The position numbers and the translations under genes are program-made. Shown in pieces: positions 18,112-28,499 of a stretch of DNA of 64,000 nucleotides. Position 1 is the first letter of the stretch, and the number at the start of each line of letters is the position of its first letter. Under the pieces are notes generated by a model. It worked only from the letters and a program-made list of their open reading frames with translations, was not told where the DNA came from and ran no database searches. The stretch spans positions 634,394 to 698,393 of the forward strand of contig OY282377.1 in NCBI GenBank assembly GCA_958295785.1, given 5' to 3'. This stretch comes from an uncultured Latescibacterota bacterium. GTDB lineage: Bacteria > Latescibacterota > UBA2968.

Positions 18112-18855
18112 CTATTGAAATCCCCGTTCTCTCGCCTTTTGGAGGGCCTTGGCTTTGTTTTCGTCGAGTTGGCCCGAGATGAGGGCATTGCCGCCATAGA
18201 CGGTGCGGTTGCCCGCGATGGCGACGAGGGAGACGGTTTTGGTTTCCCCGGGTTCAAAGCGCACGGCAGTGCCGGAGGGAATGTTCAGGCGAAAGCCGTA
18301 GGCTTTTTCCCTGTCGAATGAGAGGGCGGGATTGGTTTCAAAAAATGTGTAGTGCGATCCCACCTGTATGGGGCGGTCGCCCGTGTTGGTGACGGAGAGG
18401 GCGATGGTTTCCCGGTCTGCGTTGAGGGCGATGGGTTCGGCGAGGGGGGTACCCGCGCCCGGTGTTTCGGAGATGGTGTTGTCCGAGGACCAGGGCGGCT
18501 GGGTGCGCGTGAGGCCCGAACCGTACAGGGCGAGGTCAGAGTCGCCTTGAGCGCGGCAGATGGGGTGGTGAACCGTGACGAGTTTGGTGCCGTCGGGAAA
18601 GGTGCCTTCCACTTGCACTTCGCCGACCATGGCGGGGACGCCGGGCAAGACGTCGTTTGTGCCGAGCAGTTGCTTGCCTTTGTCCATGAGCACGGCCACA
18701 GAGTTTCCGTCGCGGATAAATTCGAGGAGTTGGGCCGCGATGAGGGCTACCGCTTCCGGGTAGTTGAGACGCAAGCCGCGGGCATAGCGTTTTTGGGCGA
18801 GGAACCCCGCGTTGTGGAGGAGGAGTTTGTCGATTTCTTTGGGCGATAGGTGCAT
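18112..18855 (-). CDS. ureAB: Urease gamma-beta fusion subunit (UreAB)
   Basis: A 247-residue fusion of the two small urease subunits. Residues 1-100 are gamma ([20 protein letters not shown] ... [18 protein letters not shown]), joined by a linker of about 25 residues to beta (about 125-247; [44 protein letters not shown]). Fused small subunits are known in Helicobacter and some other bacteria. The frame is open further upstream, but homology begins at ATG 18855; no strong ribosome binding site is seen. It starts 11 bp after the urtE stop. Confidence 0.92.
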   Translation of the reverse strand: MHLSPKEIDKLLLHNAGFLAQKRYARGLRLNYPEAVALIAAQLLEFIRDGNSVAVLMDKGKQLLGTNDVLPGVPAMVGEVQVEGTFPDGTKLVTVHHPICRAQGDSDLALYGSGLTRTQPPWSSDNTISETPGAGTPLAEPIALNADRETIALSVTNTGDRPIQVGSHYTFFETNPALSFDREKAYGFRLNIPSGTAVRFEPGETKTVSLVAIAGNRTVYGGNALISGQLDENKAKALQKARERGFQ

Positions 18856-18865
18856 GGGATATTTC

Positions 18866-19582
18866 TCAAAACGTGAGGTGCTGTTGGATGTTTTCGTCCG
18901 AGAGGTCGTGCGATGGGCCGTGTAGGGCAATGGCGCCGCGGTCCATGATGTAGAAGTAATCGGCGATTTGTCGGGCAAAGTCAAAGTGGTGTTCGACCAA
19001 GATGATGGTGAGGTCGCCGCGGGCTTTGAGGCGGCGCAATGCGTTTTCGATGTCGAGAATGATCGAGGGCTGGATGCCTTCGGTGGGTTCGTCGAGGATG
19101 AGGATATCCGGGTCTCCGACGAGTGCGCGGGCAATGGCGAGTTGCTGTTGTTGCCCACCGCTGAGGTTGCCGCCCATCTGGTGTTTCAGGTCAACCAATG
19201 CCGGAAAGAGGTCGTAGATGGGATTTTCGGGGATTGTTGCGAGGCCATCTGTGCGCGCTTCTAAGCCGATTTGCAAATTTTCGAGGACTGTGAGTTTGGG
19301 AAAAATTTCGCGCCCTTGGGGCACGTAACCCAATCCCGCACGAGCCCGCAAGTCCGGCGTCCAATCCGCGGCGCGTTCGCCTTTTATGAAGATATGACCT
19401 CGGCGGGGTTGGAGCAAGCCCACAATTGTTTTGATGAGCGTGGTTTTGCCGACGCCATTGCGCCCCATGATGGCGGCGATGCAACCGGTGGCGATGTCCA
19501 TGTCGATGCCCTGCAAGATGCGGCTTTCGCCGTAATAAACGTGGAGGTCTTGCACTGCGAGCGCGGTGGTCGGGGTGTTCAT
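18866..19582 (-). CDS. urtE: Urea ABC transporter ATP-binding protein UrtE
   Basis: A 238-residue branched-chain-type (LivF-like) ABC ATPase. It has Walker [10 protein letters not shown], the signature LSGGQQQQ, Walker [16 protein letters not shown] and switch His in VEHHFDF. The [12 protein letters not shown] wording is characteristic of UrtE. Start is ATG 19582 ([13 protein letters not shown]), 8 bp downstream of the urtD stop; the longer open frame to 19747 overlaps urtD and is rejected. Confidence 0.94.
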   Translation of the reverse strand: MNTPTTALAVQDLHVYYGESRILQGIDMDIATGCIAAIMGRNGVGKTTLIKTIVGLLQPRRGHIFIKGERAADWTPDLRARAGLGYVPQGREIFPKLTVLENLQIGLEARTDGLATIPENPIYDLFPALVDLKHQMGGNLSGGQQQQLAIARALVGDPDILILDEPTEGIQPSIILDIENALRRLKARGDLTIILVEHHFDFARQIADYFYIMDRGAIALHGPSHDLSDENIQQHLTF

Positions 19583-19589
19583 GTGGGTC

Positions 19590-20348
19590 TCAGGCGGTTT
19601 CGGGGTGTTTGCCCAAATAGCATTCGATGACGCGGGGGTCGTTTTGCACTTGTTCCATCGGGCCTTCGACGAGCACTTTGCCTTCGTGAAGCACTGTGAC
19701 CGTGCGGGCGATTTGTCGGACAAATTCCATGTTGTGTTCGATGACAATGATGGCGTGGTTCATGGTCAGGCGTTGGAGGATTTCGCCGGTTTTGACGGTT
19801 TCTTCGTCTGTCATGCCCGCGGCCGGTTCGTCGATGAGGAAGAGTTCGGGGTCTTGCAAAATGACCATTGCAATTTCGAGCCACTGTTTTTGGCCGTGCG
19901 AGAGGGAGGCCGCCGGGGCGTGCAGGTGGTCGGTCAAGCCGGTTTGTTCTGCGACTGCGTGGATGCGGTCGCGGTTTTTGTCGGAGAGGCGAGAGAAAAG
20001 CGAAAAGAGGACGTTGCGGTCGGTTTTGAGCGCGAGCATCAAATTTTCGTACACGCTGAGGGAGGTGAAGACAGAGGGGGTTTGAAATTTGCGCCCGACG
20101 CCGGCTTTGACGATGGCGTCTTCGCTCATGTGGGTGAGGTCGAATTTGTCGAATCGCGCACTGCCTCGGTCGGGCTTGGTTTTGCCACACAGCACGTCGA
20201 GAAAGGTGGTTTTGCCCGCGCCGTTGGGGCCGATGACCACGCGCAGTTCCCGGTCGTGCAAGACAAATTCGCGGATGTCGAGCGCGACAAATCCGTCGAA
20301 GGAGACGCGGAGGTTTTGCACGGTGAGGAGGATGGGGTCGAATATCAT
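19590..20348 (-). CDS. urtD: Urea ABC transporter ATP-binding protein UrtD
   Basis: A 252-residue LivG-like ABC ATPase. Motifs: Walker A GPNGAGKTT, GVGRKFQTPSVF (typical of UrtD), signature LSHGQKQWLEI and Walker B LFLIDEPAAGMTDEET, then IVIEHNMEFV. LSHGQ instead of LSGGQ is normal for UrtD. The gene lies 2 bp before the urtC stop and pairs with UrtE to energise the permease. Confidence 0.94.
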   Translation of the reverse strand: MIFDPILLTVQNLRVSFDGFVALDIREFVLHDRELRVVIGPNGAGKTTFLDVLCGKTKPDRGSARFDKFDLTHMSEDAIVKAGVGRKFQTPSVFTSLSVYENLMLALKTDRNVLFSLFSRLSDKNRDRIHAVAEQTGLTDHLHAPAASLSHGQKQWLEIAMVILQDPELFLIDEPAAGMTDEETVKTGEILQRLTMNHAIIVIEHNMEFVRQIARTVTVLHEGKVLVEGPMEQVQNDPRVIECYLGKHPETA

Positions 20349-20349
20349 G

Positions 20350-21408
20350 TTATTTTTTTCTTTTGAGTTGGGTCAGGCCGATGAGGCCATCTGGAAAAAA
20401 GAGCACGACGCCGATGAAGAGCAAGCCCAAAAAGTAGAGCCAAGTGCCGGGGAACGCGCCGGTTAGGAAGCTGTAGAGCAGGTTGACGAGCACTGCGCCG
20501 ATGATGGGGCCGATCAAGGTGCCGCGCCCGCCAATGGCGACCCAGATCACCATTTCGATAGATGCTTGCACGTCCATGCGCCCGGGGGTGATGATGCCGG
20601 TTTGCGGCACGTAGAGCATGCCCCCGAACGCGCCGAACATGCTGGCGATGACAAAGACGAAGACTTTGTAACTGGCGATGCGGTAGCCGATGAAGCGCAG
20701 GCGGTGTTCGCTGTCTCGAATGGCGATGAGTACGCGACCGAGTTTGGAGTTGACGATGGCGCGGCACAGAAAATAGGACGCGAATAGCGCGGTAAAGGCG
20801 ATGGTGTAGAGGCCGCGTTTGGTGGCTGGATCGGCGAGTTCAAAGCCGAGCATGGTTTTGAAATCCGTGAGTCCATTGGTGCCGCCGAGCATGGTTTCGT
20901 TTCGCAAGAAGATGAGATAGATGCCCAGGGCGAGGGCTTGCGTGATGATGGCAAAATAGACTCCTTTGAGGCGGCTGCGAAACGCGAGGTAGCCAAAGAT
21001 GAGGGCGATCAGGGCCGGAACGAGCAGGCCGAGGATGAAGGCGAATGTGAAGGTGTGAAACGGCTCCCAAAACAGGGGCAGTTGTTCTACGCGGTTCCAG
21101 ACCATGAAGTCGGGCAATGCGCTGCCATAGACGCCTTGGGCGCCGGTTTTGAGGAGCATGTACATGCCGACGGCGTACCCGCCCAAGCAGAAGAAGAAGG
21201 CTTGGCAGAGCGAGAGGATGCCGGTATATCCCCAGATGAGATCGATGCCGAGGGCGGCGATGGCAAAGCAGAAGTAACGGCCCCAGAGGTTTAGGGTCGT
21301 GTCTGAAATGACCCCTGTTGCATTGAGCACGGGCGCGACAATGCCAAAAATGAGGAATATCAGGATGGGGCGAGCGTAGGTCATGGCGGTGTTTTTACTC
21401 ATCTTCAT
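20350..21408 (-). CDS. urtC: Urea ABC transporter permease UrtC
   Basis: A 352-residue inner-membrane permease of the LivM type. About 8-10 hydrophobic helices are visible, with WGYTGILSLCQAFFFCLGGYA near the N-terminus, GGTNGLTDF, RFIGYRIASYKVFVF and IGPIIGAVLVNLL, all typical of UrtC. The start at 21408 (MKMSKNTAM) overlaps the end of urtB by 14 bp and has AAAGG upstream; ATG 21402 is an alternative. The long upstream frame is inside urtB. Confidence 0.93.
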   Translation of the reverse strand: MKMSKNTAMTYARPILIFLIFGIVAPVLNATGVISDTTLNLWGRYFCFAIAALGIDLIWGYTGILSLCQAFFFCLGGYAVGMYMLLKTGAQGVYGSALPDFMVWNRVEQLPLFWEPFHTFTFAFILGLLVPALIALIFGYLAFRSRLKGVYFAIITQALALGIYLIFLRNETMLGGTNGLTDFKTMLGFELADPATKRGLYTIAFTALFASYFLCRAIVNSKLGRVLIAIRDSEHRLRFIGYRIASYKVFVFVIASMFGAFGGMLYVPQTGIITPGRMDVQASIEMVIWVAIGGRGTLIGPIIGAVLVNLLYSFLTGAFPGTWLYFLGLLFIGVVLFFPDGLIGLTQLKRKK

Positions 21409-23080
21409 GTCTGCCTTTTGCGGGAAAAATGCCTGTGGGACGCAGTTGCAAGAAGAGGATGATGAGGCCCAAGATGAGCACTTTGGCATAGACGGCTTCG
21501 GCAAAAGGTTCGATGACTTTGTTGGAGATGCCAATGCCGAGTCCCGCGACAACAGCACCTAAAATTTTGCCTACGCCGCCTACGACGACGACCAAAAACG
21601 CATCGACGATATAAGTCTGCCCCATGTTGGGTACGACATTGCCAATCAGGGTCATGGCCCATCCGGCGATGCCGGCGATGCCCGTGCCGACGAAGAAGGC
21701 GATGGCGTCCACGCGGCGGGTGGGAATGCCCATGCACGCGCTCATGTCGCGGTTTTGCGTGACGGCGCGCAGGCAGAGGCCAAAGCGAGTTTTGAAGAAG
21801 AAGGCGATCAGGGCAATGAGGATGAGGCAGGTGAATCCGATGATGAAGAGGCGGTTGTAGGGCAGGATGACTTGGGGGGCCAATTCAAAGCCGCCGCTGA
21901 GTATTTGGGGCAGTTTGACGGCTGTGAGGTCGCCGAATATCGTGCGGGCGAGTTGTATGAGGATGAGGCTGATGCCCCATGTGGCGAGTAGGCTTTCGAG
22001 GGGGCGGTTGTAGAGGTGGCGAATGACCGCGGTTTCGATGAGCAAGCCCATGCTGCCTGCGGCGAAAAATGCTATCGGGAGGGACAGGAGGAAAAACAAG
22101 TCGATGTAGGCGGCGGGCAAGACGATCAGGCATATATTTTGAACGATAAATGTGAAATACGCCCCGACCATCATAAATTCGCCGTGCGCCATGTTGATGA
22201 TGCCGATTTGCCCGTAGATGACCGCCAACCCCAGGGCGATCAGGATGAGGATGGATCCCAGGCTGATGCCGACAAAGGTGGTTTGGATGACGACCATGAT
22301 TTGCTCGAAGGTTTCGAGCCACTGGATGGTTTTGCGAATTTCGCTTTGGACCGCGGGATTGGATTCGGGGATGGCGCCATTGGCGTCGGGTTCGATGCGG
22401 GCGCGGAGAAAGGATAGGACGAACGTGTTGTTGCGTTCTTTTAGGGTTTTCGCCGCATTGAGGCGAATGTCGGGGTTTGGGCTGGTGAGTTCGAGTTTGC
22501 CCAAGGCGACATGGATGAGATTTTGAATGTTGCTATCCGGTTCTTTTTTTAAGGCATTGCGTAGGGTGGCAATCGCGGTCACATCTCCGCGATTGCCGAG
22601 GGTTTCTGCGGCAATGCGCCGCTTGATGGGGTCGGGATGAAAAATTTCCATGCGGGTGAGATAGGGTTGAATGAGGGCGCGGATGCGGCGATTGCTGTCG
22701 ATTTCTTCGAAGTCGATCAGGGGGGCGATGAGGGGGTTGCCATCGGCGTTTAGAATGGGCTGGCGTTGGGGATACGCGGTGTAGAGCGGTGCAAAGCTGT
22801 CGCCGTAATCGTCTTCTTGGAGGTCGCCGATGACGACGAGTTCGCCATTTTTGAGATAGAGTTCGCCGTTGAAGAGCGCGGTCATGAGGGCGTAATAAGC
22901 CAAGTCGTTTTGGTCGGCAATGGCTTTGACCGCGGTCGTGATGCTGTCGCGGTTGCCGCTGACGATGCGCCCGAGTTGCAAGAGGTGATCCGATTGTGCA
23001 TGGATGGATTGCGCGCCCGAGATGAGGGCAAAAGTGATGATGCAGATGGCGCGCAAAAATTTGTGGCGTTTTGGTTTCAT
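21395..23080 (-). CDS. urtB: Urea ABC transporter permease UrtB with N-terminal repeat domain
   Basis: A 561-residue LivH-type permease. Residues 1-28 form a signal peptide (ISGAQSIHA). A soluble region (about 30-265) with HEAT-like repeats (RRIAAETLGNRGDVTAIATLRNAL) follows; this extension is known in UrtB. The permease part starts near VIQTTFVGISLGSILILIALGLAVIYGQIGIINMAHGEFM and continues with several helices to GIFPAKGRHE. It forms the channel with UrtC. Confidence 0.94.
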   Translation of the reverse strand: MKPKRHKFLRAICIITFALISGAQSIHAQSDHLLQLGRIVSGNRDSITTAVKAIADQNDLAYYALMTALFNGELYLKNGELVVIGDLQEDDYGDSFAPLYTAYPQRQPILNADGNPLIAPLIDFEEIDSNRRIRALIQPYLTRMEIFHPDPIKRRIAAETLGNRGDVTAIATLRNALKKEPDSNIQNLIHVALGKLELTSPNPDIRLNAAKTLKERNNTFVLSFLRARIEPDANGAIPESNPAVQSEIRKTIQWLETFEQIMVVIQTTFVGISLGSILILIALGLAVIYGQIGIINMAHGEFMMVGAYFTFIVQNICLIVLPAAYIDLFFLLSLPIAFFAAGSMGLLIETAVIRHLYNRPLESLLATWGISLILIQLARTIFGDLTAVKLPQILSGGFELAPQVILPYNRLFIIGFTCLILIALIAFFFKTRFGLCLRAVTQNRDMSACMGIPTRRVDAIAFFVGTGIAGIAGWAMTLIGNVVPNMGQTYIVDAFLVVVVGGVGKILGAVVAGLGIGISNKVIEPFAEAVYAKVLILGLIILFLQLRPTGIFPAKGRHEDE

Positions 23081-23092
23081 GCGTTTTGAGGT

Positions 23093-23134
23093 GGGACCTA
23101 CCCCCTCCTGCGAGCGCGGAAGGGGGATAGGTCA
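23093..23134. promoter_or_regulatory. Stem-loop between porin gene and urtB
   Basis: A long imperfect stem pairs GACCTACCCCCT with AAGGGGGATAGGTC around a GC-rich loop. It sits in the 78-bp gap between the porin stop and the urtB start. Such a structure may protect the upstream urtA-porin mRNA and lower downstream permease expression. There is no T-run. Confidence 0.45.
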
Positions 23135-23158
23135 GGTCTCCCGGTTAAACACGCGCAG

Positions 23159-24070
23159 TTAGAATGAGAATATGGATTCAAAAGCAAGTTGGGTCACTTT
23201 TTCGTCGATATTGCGGCGCAGTTCGGCCAGAACGCCCCAGTTGTCGGTGATGCTGTAGCTGGGGCTAAAGGTGATTTCCGTGAACTTGGCCTCGTTGTCC
23301 GTGTCTATGCCGCTGTAACGGACCGTGGCGGCGGCTTTGTCAGATACGGCTAAGTTGCCCATCAAAATATAGCCATAGCCTTTGTTGCCTTGGGCACCCC
23401 AGTTCGTCAGATAATTGTATTCGGCGGCCAGGATGACAGGGCCTGTGGCATACATGGCCCAAGCATTGATGAGGGATTGGTTAAAGACGCCCCTGTCTTC
23501 CCAGAGGTAGGCGACTTTGGCGGTGATGGCTTCAGAGGGGGTCAAAGAGATTTGCGTTTCAAAACCCAAGTCGTCAAAGCTGGTGTCGCTGCCATCCCAG
23601 ACGCTGGAGACAACAGATCCAAAGAAGCCGATTTTGCCGTTGCCAAAACCCGCGGCGGCGCCGTTTTGATAGCCCCCATAGACGAGGGTTGCAGAATAGG
23701 AGTACTGATACAACCCCGTGGGTTCTGCGGTTTCCCAACCCGAGCAACTCAGAAATTTGCCGCCCGTGATGCTGAAGCCATTGGGTGCTTTGTACGTGAC
23801 AAACGCCTGTTCGAGATCGATAGATCCTCTACTGAGGCTGTCGCTGACGCTGTTGATGTCGGCTTGGGCCGTGATGCCATGGCCGTAATTGTAGAGAAAA
23901 TCGACTTCAAATTGATCGAAGGACAGGGTATTGTCTTTAGACCCCGTGTCGTAGGTCGACGACATGTCGAAAAAACCCGTCACCGTGAGGTTGTCGGTAA
24001 TTTTGATTTGTGCAACTGACGGGGTGGCGAGCAATGCCGTGAGCGCGAAAAGCAGCAGCAGTTTTTTCAT
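23159..24070 (-). CDS. Outer-membrane beta-barrel porin in urea locus (FmdC-like candidate)
   Basis: A 303-residue exported beta-barrel protein. The signal peptide MKKLLLLFALTALLATPSVA is followed by alternating amphipathic strands and a terminal aromatic residue (FESIFSF), the usual outer-membrane barrel signal. It starts at ATG 24070 with CAGGAG upstream. It lies between urtA and urtB. FmdC of Methylophilus is an outer-membrane porin for short amides and urea encoded beside an ABC system, so urea or amide entry is a good guess; this is inferred from context, not read from motifs. Confidence 0.8.
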   Translation of the reverse strand: MKKLLLLFALTALLATPSVAQIKITDNLTVTGFFDMSSTYDTGSKDNTLSFDQFEVDFLYNYGHGITAQADINSVSDSLSRGSIDLEQAFVTYKAPNGFSITGGKFLSCSGWETAEPTGLYQYSYSATLVYGGYQNGAAAGFGNGKIGFFGSVVSSVWDGSDTSFDDLGFETQISLTPSEAITAKVAYLWEDRGVFNQSLINAWAMYATGPVILAAEYNYLTNWGAQGNKGYGYILMGNLAVSDKAAATVRYSGIDTDNEAKFTEITFSPSYSITDNWGVLAELRRNIDEKVTQLAFESIFSF

Positions 24071-24121
24071 GTTTTTCTCCTGTTTGATGGGGCCGGACAA
24101 GCGCGTTGCCCGGCCGAGTCC

Positions 24122-25396
24122 CTACGGTTTGAGGGTGTAGGTTCCCATGTAGTTGACGTGATCGCAGTCTTTGTCCGCACTCGTGATGTCGTCCCACGGA
24201 TCCGGGGCGACGAGGCCGTCTGTTTCATAGACGATTTTGAATTGGCCGTTTTTGCGGATTTCGCCGATCAGCACGGGTTTGTGCAGGTGGTGGTTTTTTG
24301 CGTCTATCATGACGGTGCCGCCCGGGCCGTCGAATTTGAGGCCATAGAGCGCGGGCCGCACGGCGTCAACGGCAAAAGAGCCGGCTTTTTCCACTGCGGC
24401 TTTCCACAGATAAACCCCCACGTAAGACCACACGATAGGGTCGTCGGTCACGCGCTTGGCCCCTCCGGGTAGCCCTTGCGCCGCGCAGTAATCTTTGAAC
24501 TTTTTGACAAAGGCGCGATTTTCTGCCGTGGGAATGGATTGGAAGTAGTTCCAAGCGGCGAGATGGCCCACGAGAAATTCCGTGTCCATTGAGCGCAATT
24601 CGTCTTCGGCTACGGAAAATGCCATGATGGGGCACATGGCCGAGGTGAGTCCTTGGTTGGCAAATTCTTTGTAGAACGGCACGTTGGAGTCGCCGTTGAT
24701 GGTGGATAGGACAGCCGCGTCGCCATCTGCGGCAAAGCGTTTGATTTTTTGCACGATGGTCTGGTAGTCCTGATGGTGGAAGGGCGTGTATTCTTCAATG
24801 ATATTTTTTTCGGGCACGCCTTTGTGCAGCAAGAAAGCGCGAAGGATTTTGTTCGCGGTGCGCGGGAAGACGTAATCCGTGCCGAGCAGGTAAAATTTCT
24901 CGTACCCGCCCCCTTCTTCGCTCATCAGATATTCAGCGGCGGGAATGAGTTGCTGATTGGGCGTGGCGCCGGTGTAGATGATGTTGCGCGAACATTCTTC
25001 GCCTTCGTACTGAACGGGGTAAAAGAGCAGGCCATTGCTTTCTTCAAAGACCGGCAAAACGGATTTGCGCGAGACAGAAGTCCAGCACCCAAAGGTGATG
25101 GCGACTTCCTTTTCCCGCAGGAGTTCTTTGGATTTTTCGGCGAACAAGTCCCAATCGGATGCCGGATCCACGACGATGGGTTCGATTTGTTTGCCGAGCA
25201 CGCCGCCGCTGGCATTGATTTCTTTAACGGCCATGAGCACGACATCGCGCAAGGAGACCTCGGAGATGGCCATGGTTCCGCTGAGGGAGTGCAGGACGCC
25301 GAGTTTGACGGTTTCTCCTGCGTGGTGGTCGGCGTGGACGGAAAGCCCCATCGCGAGCAGCAGGGCAGTGGTGACAAATGATTTCAGCAATTTCAT
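24122..25396 (-). CDS. urtA: Urea ABC transporter substrate-binding protein UrtA
   Basis: A 424-residue periplasmic binding protein. Signal peptide residues 1-24 (ALLLAMGLSVHA), then ETVKLGVLHSLSGTMAISEVSL, the well-conserved UrtA opening. Further family segments are GCWTSVSRKSVLPVFEE, LLFYPVQYEGEECSRNIIYTGA, LLGTDYVFPRTANKI and the C-terminal DPWDDI. The ATG at 25396 follows GGAGGAA by about 8 bases; the open frame to 25561 has no such support. It is the first gene of the locus and its product sets urea specificity. The intergenic region to acnA (divergent) is about 330 bp. Confidence 0.95.
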   Translation of the reverse strand: MKLLKSFVTTALLLAMGLSVHADHHAGETVKLGVLHSLSGTMAISEVSLRDVVLMAVKEINASGGVLGKQIEPIVVDPASDWDLFAEKSKELLREKEVAITFGCWTSVSRKSVLPVFEESNGLLFYPVQYEGEECSRNIIYTGATPNQQLIPAAEYLMSEEGGGYEKFYLLGTDYVFPRTANKILRAFLLHKGVPEKNIIEEYTPFHHQDYQTIVQKIKRFAADGDAAVLSTINGDSNVPFYKEFANQGLTSAMCPIMAFSVAEDELRSMDTEFLVGHLAAWNYFQSIPTAENRAFVKKFKDYCAAQGLPGGAKRVTDDPIVWSYVGVYLWKAAVEKAGSFAVDAVRPALYGLKFDGPGGTVMIDAKNHHLHKPVLIGEIRKNGQFKIVYETDGLVAPDPWDDITSADKDCDHVNYMGTYTLKP

Positions 25397-25727
25397 ACGT
25401 GGGTTCCTCCAGTGTAGGTGTGGTGCTGCGAGTGATGCCCCCTCCTGAAACGGGGCGACTTGTAGGAAGTGGGTCAAAAAACGCACTTCTGCGGGGATGG
25501 TCAATCGAGAGCCTCCTTTCATTTGCGGCGAAACAAACGGTTCCCCATTTCGTTGTTCCAACGGCGATACGCGGGTTTGACGGACACAAAATTAGGGTCA
25601 AATTATTTCCGCATCATTAAACAGATGTGAATTTGGTATTTCTTTTTTGTTGACGTTACGCGGTGAGGCTATATTTTTTTCTCTGCTCGAAATCCGTTGA
25701 AACAATCCTTCAGAAAGGAATTTGTTC
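25397..25727. other. Divergent intergenic region between urtA and acnA
   Basis: No gene is visible in these 331 bp. The right side carries a plausible acnA promoter. I saw no clear nitrogen-control operator such as a GTA-N8-TAC NtcA site upstream of urtA. A GAATTTGGTATTT stretch resembles an end motif of the long dispersed repeat. Confidence 0.5.
25649..25676 (+). promoter_or_regulatory. Possible acnA promoter
   Basis: TTGACG (25649-25654) and TATTTT (25671-25676) with a 16-base spacer, about 50 bp before the acnA start. TATATT overlaps the -10. Prediction only. Confidence 0.35.
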
Positions 25728-28427
25728 ATGACTGAACCCCATAATCCTTTGAATACACGCGATACGCTGGCGACACAGGCCGGAGACCTCGCAATTTTTC
25801 GGCTGGACAGGCTGGAAGGCGATGGCATTGGGCCGGTGTCGGGTTTGCCGTTTTCCATGCGCGTATTGCTCGAGGCCGCACTGCGTCATCTGGACGGGTA
25901 TCAGGTGCGCGAGGAAGATGTCAGCGCGTTGGCGAATTGGCACGCGGCCGATCCCGATCCCATCGAGATACCGTTTAAGCCCGCGCGGGTGGTGTTGCAA
26001 GATTTTACGGGCGTGCCGTCGCTGGTGGATTTGGCGGCGCTGCGTTCGGCCATGGGGCGCGTGGGCGGCAACCCCAAGCGGATCGAGCCTTTGATTCCGG
26101 CAGATCTGGTCGTGGATCATTCGGTGCAGGTCGATAGTTTTGCCAATTCGGATGCGTTGCAAAAAAATGCGGAGATCGAGTTTGAGCGCAATCGGGAACG
26201 CTACGAATTTCTGCGCTGGGGGGCGAATGCGTTTGAGCGTTTCAAGGTGGTGCCCCCGCTGACGGGCATCGTGCATCAGGTCAATCTCGAATACTTGGGC
26301 AAGGGGGTCATTGCCCGCGATGGCATGGCGTTTCCCGACAGCGTGGTGGGAACGGATTCGCACACCACGATGATCAATGGCCTGGGCGTGTTGGGGTGGG
26401 GCGTGGGCGGCATCGAGGCCGAGGCCGTGATGCTCGGGCAGCCGATTTACATGCTCCTGCCCGAGGTGGTCGGGTTCAAATTGCATGGGCAATTGCCCGA
26501 AGGCACGACCGCGACAGATTTGACATTGACGGTGGTGCAGATGCTGCGCGAGAAGGGGGTGGTGGGCAAATTTGTCGAGTTTTACGGCACGGGATTGACG
26601 GGTATTGGGCTGGCCGACCGCGCGACGATTGCAAATATGGCGCCCGAATACGGCGCGACGATGGGGTTTTTCCCGGTGGATGACGAGACCTTGCGCTATT
26701 TGAGGCGCACCGGGCGCGCGGCGCGAGCGGTGGATGTGGTAGAGCGATACGCCAAAGAACAGGGGTTGTTCCGCACAGACGACACGCCCGAACCGCGCTT
26801 TACCGATACCCTCGCGCTGGATTTGGGCGCGGTAGAGCCGAGTTTGGCCGGGCCAAAACGCCCGCAGGACCGCATTGCGCTCGGGCAGATGAAGCAGGCG
26901 TTTGAAGATGCGTTGCGCGCGCCCGTGGGCAACAGCGGGTTTGGGCTGGCTGAGCGGGAGATCGCAGCGGCGAATGCCGAGATCGGGCACGGCGCGGTGG
27001 TGATCGCGGCGATTACGAGTTGCACGAACACGAGCAACCCCTCCGTGATGGTGGCGGCGGGGTTGCTGGCGCGAAAAGCCGTTGAACGCGGGCTGAACGT
27101 GCGTGCCCACGTCAAGACGAGCCTCGCGCCCGGATCGCGCGTGGTGTCGGATTATCTCGATCAGGCGGGGTTGACGCCCCATTTGGAACAACTCGGTTTT
27201 CACACGGTGGGGTATGGCTGCACGACTTGTATTGGCAACAGCGGCCCGTTGCCCGATCCGGTGGTCGCGGCAATTGATGCGGGCGATCTCGTTGCGGCGT
27301 CGGTGTTGAGTGGCAACCGCAATTTTGAGGGGCGCGTGCATCCGCATGTCAAGGCGAATTATCTGGCGTCGCCGCCGCTGGTTGTGGCGTATGCTATCGC
27401 CGGGCGGGTGGATGTGGATTTGACCACCGAGCCGCTGGGGCGCGATGCCGATGGCAAGGCCGTTTTTTTGCGCGATATCTGGCCGAGCCAAGACGAGATT
27501 GCCGATACGATAGCGCGGGCGCTCAAGCCCGAGATGTTTGGCGCGCGCTACGGCAATGTGTTTGACGGCAATGAGATGTGGAATGCGGTGGCCGGGCAAG
27601 ATGGGGATCTGTACGAATGGCAAGCGGCGAGCACGTATGTACAAGAACCCCCATTTTTTATGAACCTGTCGCCCGAGTTGGATGCGGTGTCAGATATTGT
27701 GGGCGCGCGCGTGCTGGCAAAATTGGGCGATTCGGTGACCACGGATCACATTTCGCCAGCGGGTTCAATCGCGGTGGATAGCCCGGCCGGGCAGTATTTG
27801 ATTTCAAAGGGTGTTGAACCAAAGGATTTCAATTCCTACGGTTCGCGGCGGGGCAATCACGAGGTGATGATGCGCGGGACATTTGCCAATATTCGCATCC
27901 GCAATTTGCTCGCGCCCGGCACAGAGGGCGGCGTGACCATCCACCGGCCTTCGGGCGAGCAGATGAGCATTTTCGACGCGGCGATGCGGTACGTGGATGA
28001 GGGCGTGCCGTCTCTTGTGATTGCCGGCGCGGAATACGGCGCGGGGTCGTCGCGCGATTGGGCCGCCAAAGGCCCGGCACTTCAGGGGGTGCGCGCGGTG
28101 CTCGTGGAGAGTTTTGAGCGCATTCACCGCAGCAATCTGGTGGGGATGGGGGTGTTGCCCTTGCAGTTTAAGGAGGGCGAAAGCGCCGACTCGCTGGGGT
28201 TGAGCGGGCGAGAGGTGTACGATATTGCCGGCCTGAGCGATGATTTGCAGCCCCTGCAAGATGTGACGGTGACGGCGACAGATGATATGGGCAACATCCG
28301 ATCATTTTCCGCGACAGTGCGTATTGATACGCCCGTGGAGATCGACTACTACCGCAATGGCGGCATTTTGCATACGGTGTTGCGGAATTTTTTGAAAGCG
28401 CGAATCGGCGAATCAACCCCCGCCTAG
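25728..28427 (+). CDS. acnA: Aconitate hydratase AcnA
   Basis: An 899-residue aconitase of the AcnA/IRP1 type, isomerising citrate and isocitrate in the TCA cycle. The 4Fe-4S cysteines are visible in SCTNTSNP (near residue 431) and [11 protein letters not shown] (near 497 and 500). Domain 4 carries [20 protein letters not shown] and [14 protein letters not shown], both classical. ATG 25728 is chosen because AGAAAGGA lies about 9 bases upstream; TTG 25722 is too close. Length matches the family. It is alone in its transcription unit and followed by a palindromic repeat. Confidence 0.97.
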   Translation: MTEPHNPLNTRDTLATQAGDLAIFRLDRLEGDGIGPVSGLPFSMRVLLEAALRHLDGYQVREEDVSALANWHAADPDPIEIPFKPARVVLQDFTGVPSLVDLAALRSAMGRVGGNPKRIEPLIPADLVVDHSVQVDSFANSDALQKNAEIEFERNRERYEFLRWGANAFERFKVVPPLTGIVHQVNLEYLGKGVIARDGMAFPDSVVGTDSHTTMINGLGVLGWGVGGIEAEAVMLGQPIYMLLPEVVGFKLHGQLPEGTTATDLTLTVVQMLREKGVVGKFVEFYGTGLTGIGLADRATIANMAPEYGATMGFFPVDDETLRYLRRTGRAARAVDVVERYAKEQGLFRTDDTPEPRFTDTLALDLGAVEPSLAGPKRPQDRIALGQMKQAFEDALRAPVGNSGFGLAEREIAAANAEIGHGAVVIAAITSCTNTSNPSVMVAAGLLARKAVERGLNVRAHVKTSLAPGSRVVSDYLDQAGLTPHLEQLGFHTVGYGCTTCIGNSGPLPDPVVAAIDAGDLVAASVLSGNRNFEGRVHPHVKANYLASPPLVVAYAIAGRVDVDLTTEPLGRDADGKAVFLRDIWPSQDEIADTIARALKPEMFGARYGNVFDGNEMWNAVAGQDGDLYEWQAASTYVQEPPFFMNLSPELDAVSDIVGARVLAKLGDSVTTDHISPAGSIAVDSPAGQYLISKGVEPKDFNSYGSRRGNHEVMMRGTFANIRIRNLLAPGTEGGVTIHRPSGEQMSIFDAAMRYVDEGVPSLVIAGAEYGAGSSRDWAAKGPALQGVRAVLVESFERIHRSNLVGMGVLPLQFKEGESADSLGLSGREVYDIAGLSDDLQPLQDVTVTATDDMGNIRSFSATVRIDTPVEIDYYRNGGILHTVLRNFLKARIGESTPA

Positions 28428-28438
28428 CCGCCATCAAT

Positions 28439-28467
28439 CGTAGGGACAGGCCCCCGTGCCTGTCCGC
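28439..28467. repeat. Dispersed palindromic repeat, copy 4 (variant)
   Basis: GTAGGGACAGGCCCCCGTGC then CTGTCCGC: a stem GGACAGGC/GCCTGTCC just after acnA. It may also act as a 3' hairpin for that mRNA. Confidence 0.6.
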
Positions 28468-28499
28468 TTACCCAACCAGGAATGAGGAATTGGAACAGA

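Noticed and set aside
20000-25000. Long + strand open frames across the urea locus (up to 283 codons or more)
   Set aside because: They mirror the real minus-strand genes in GC-rich codons and have no family resemblance.
25710-27644. A 644-codon minus-strand open frame inside acnA
   Set aside because: It has biased composition (His/Arg rich) and lies wholly opposite aconitase, which has all its motifs.
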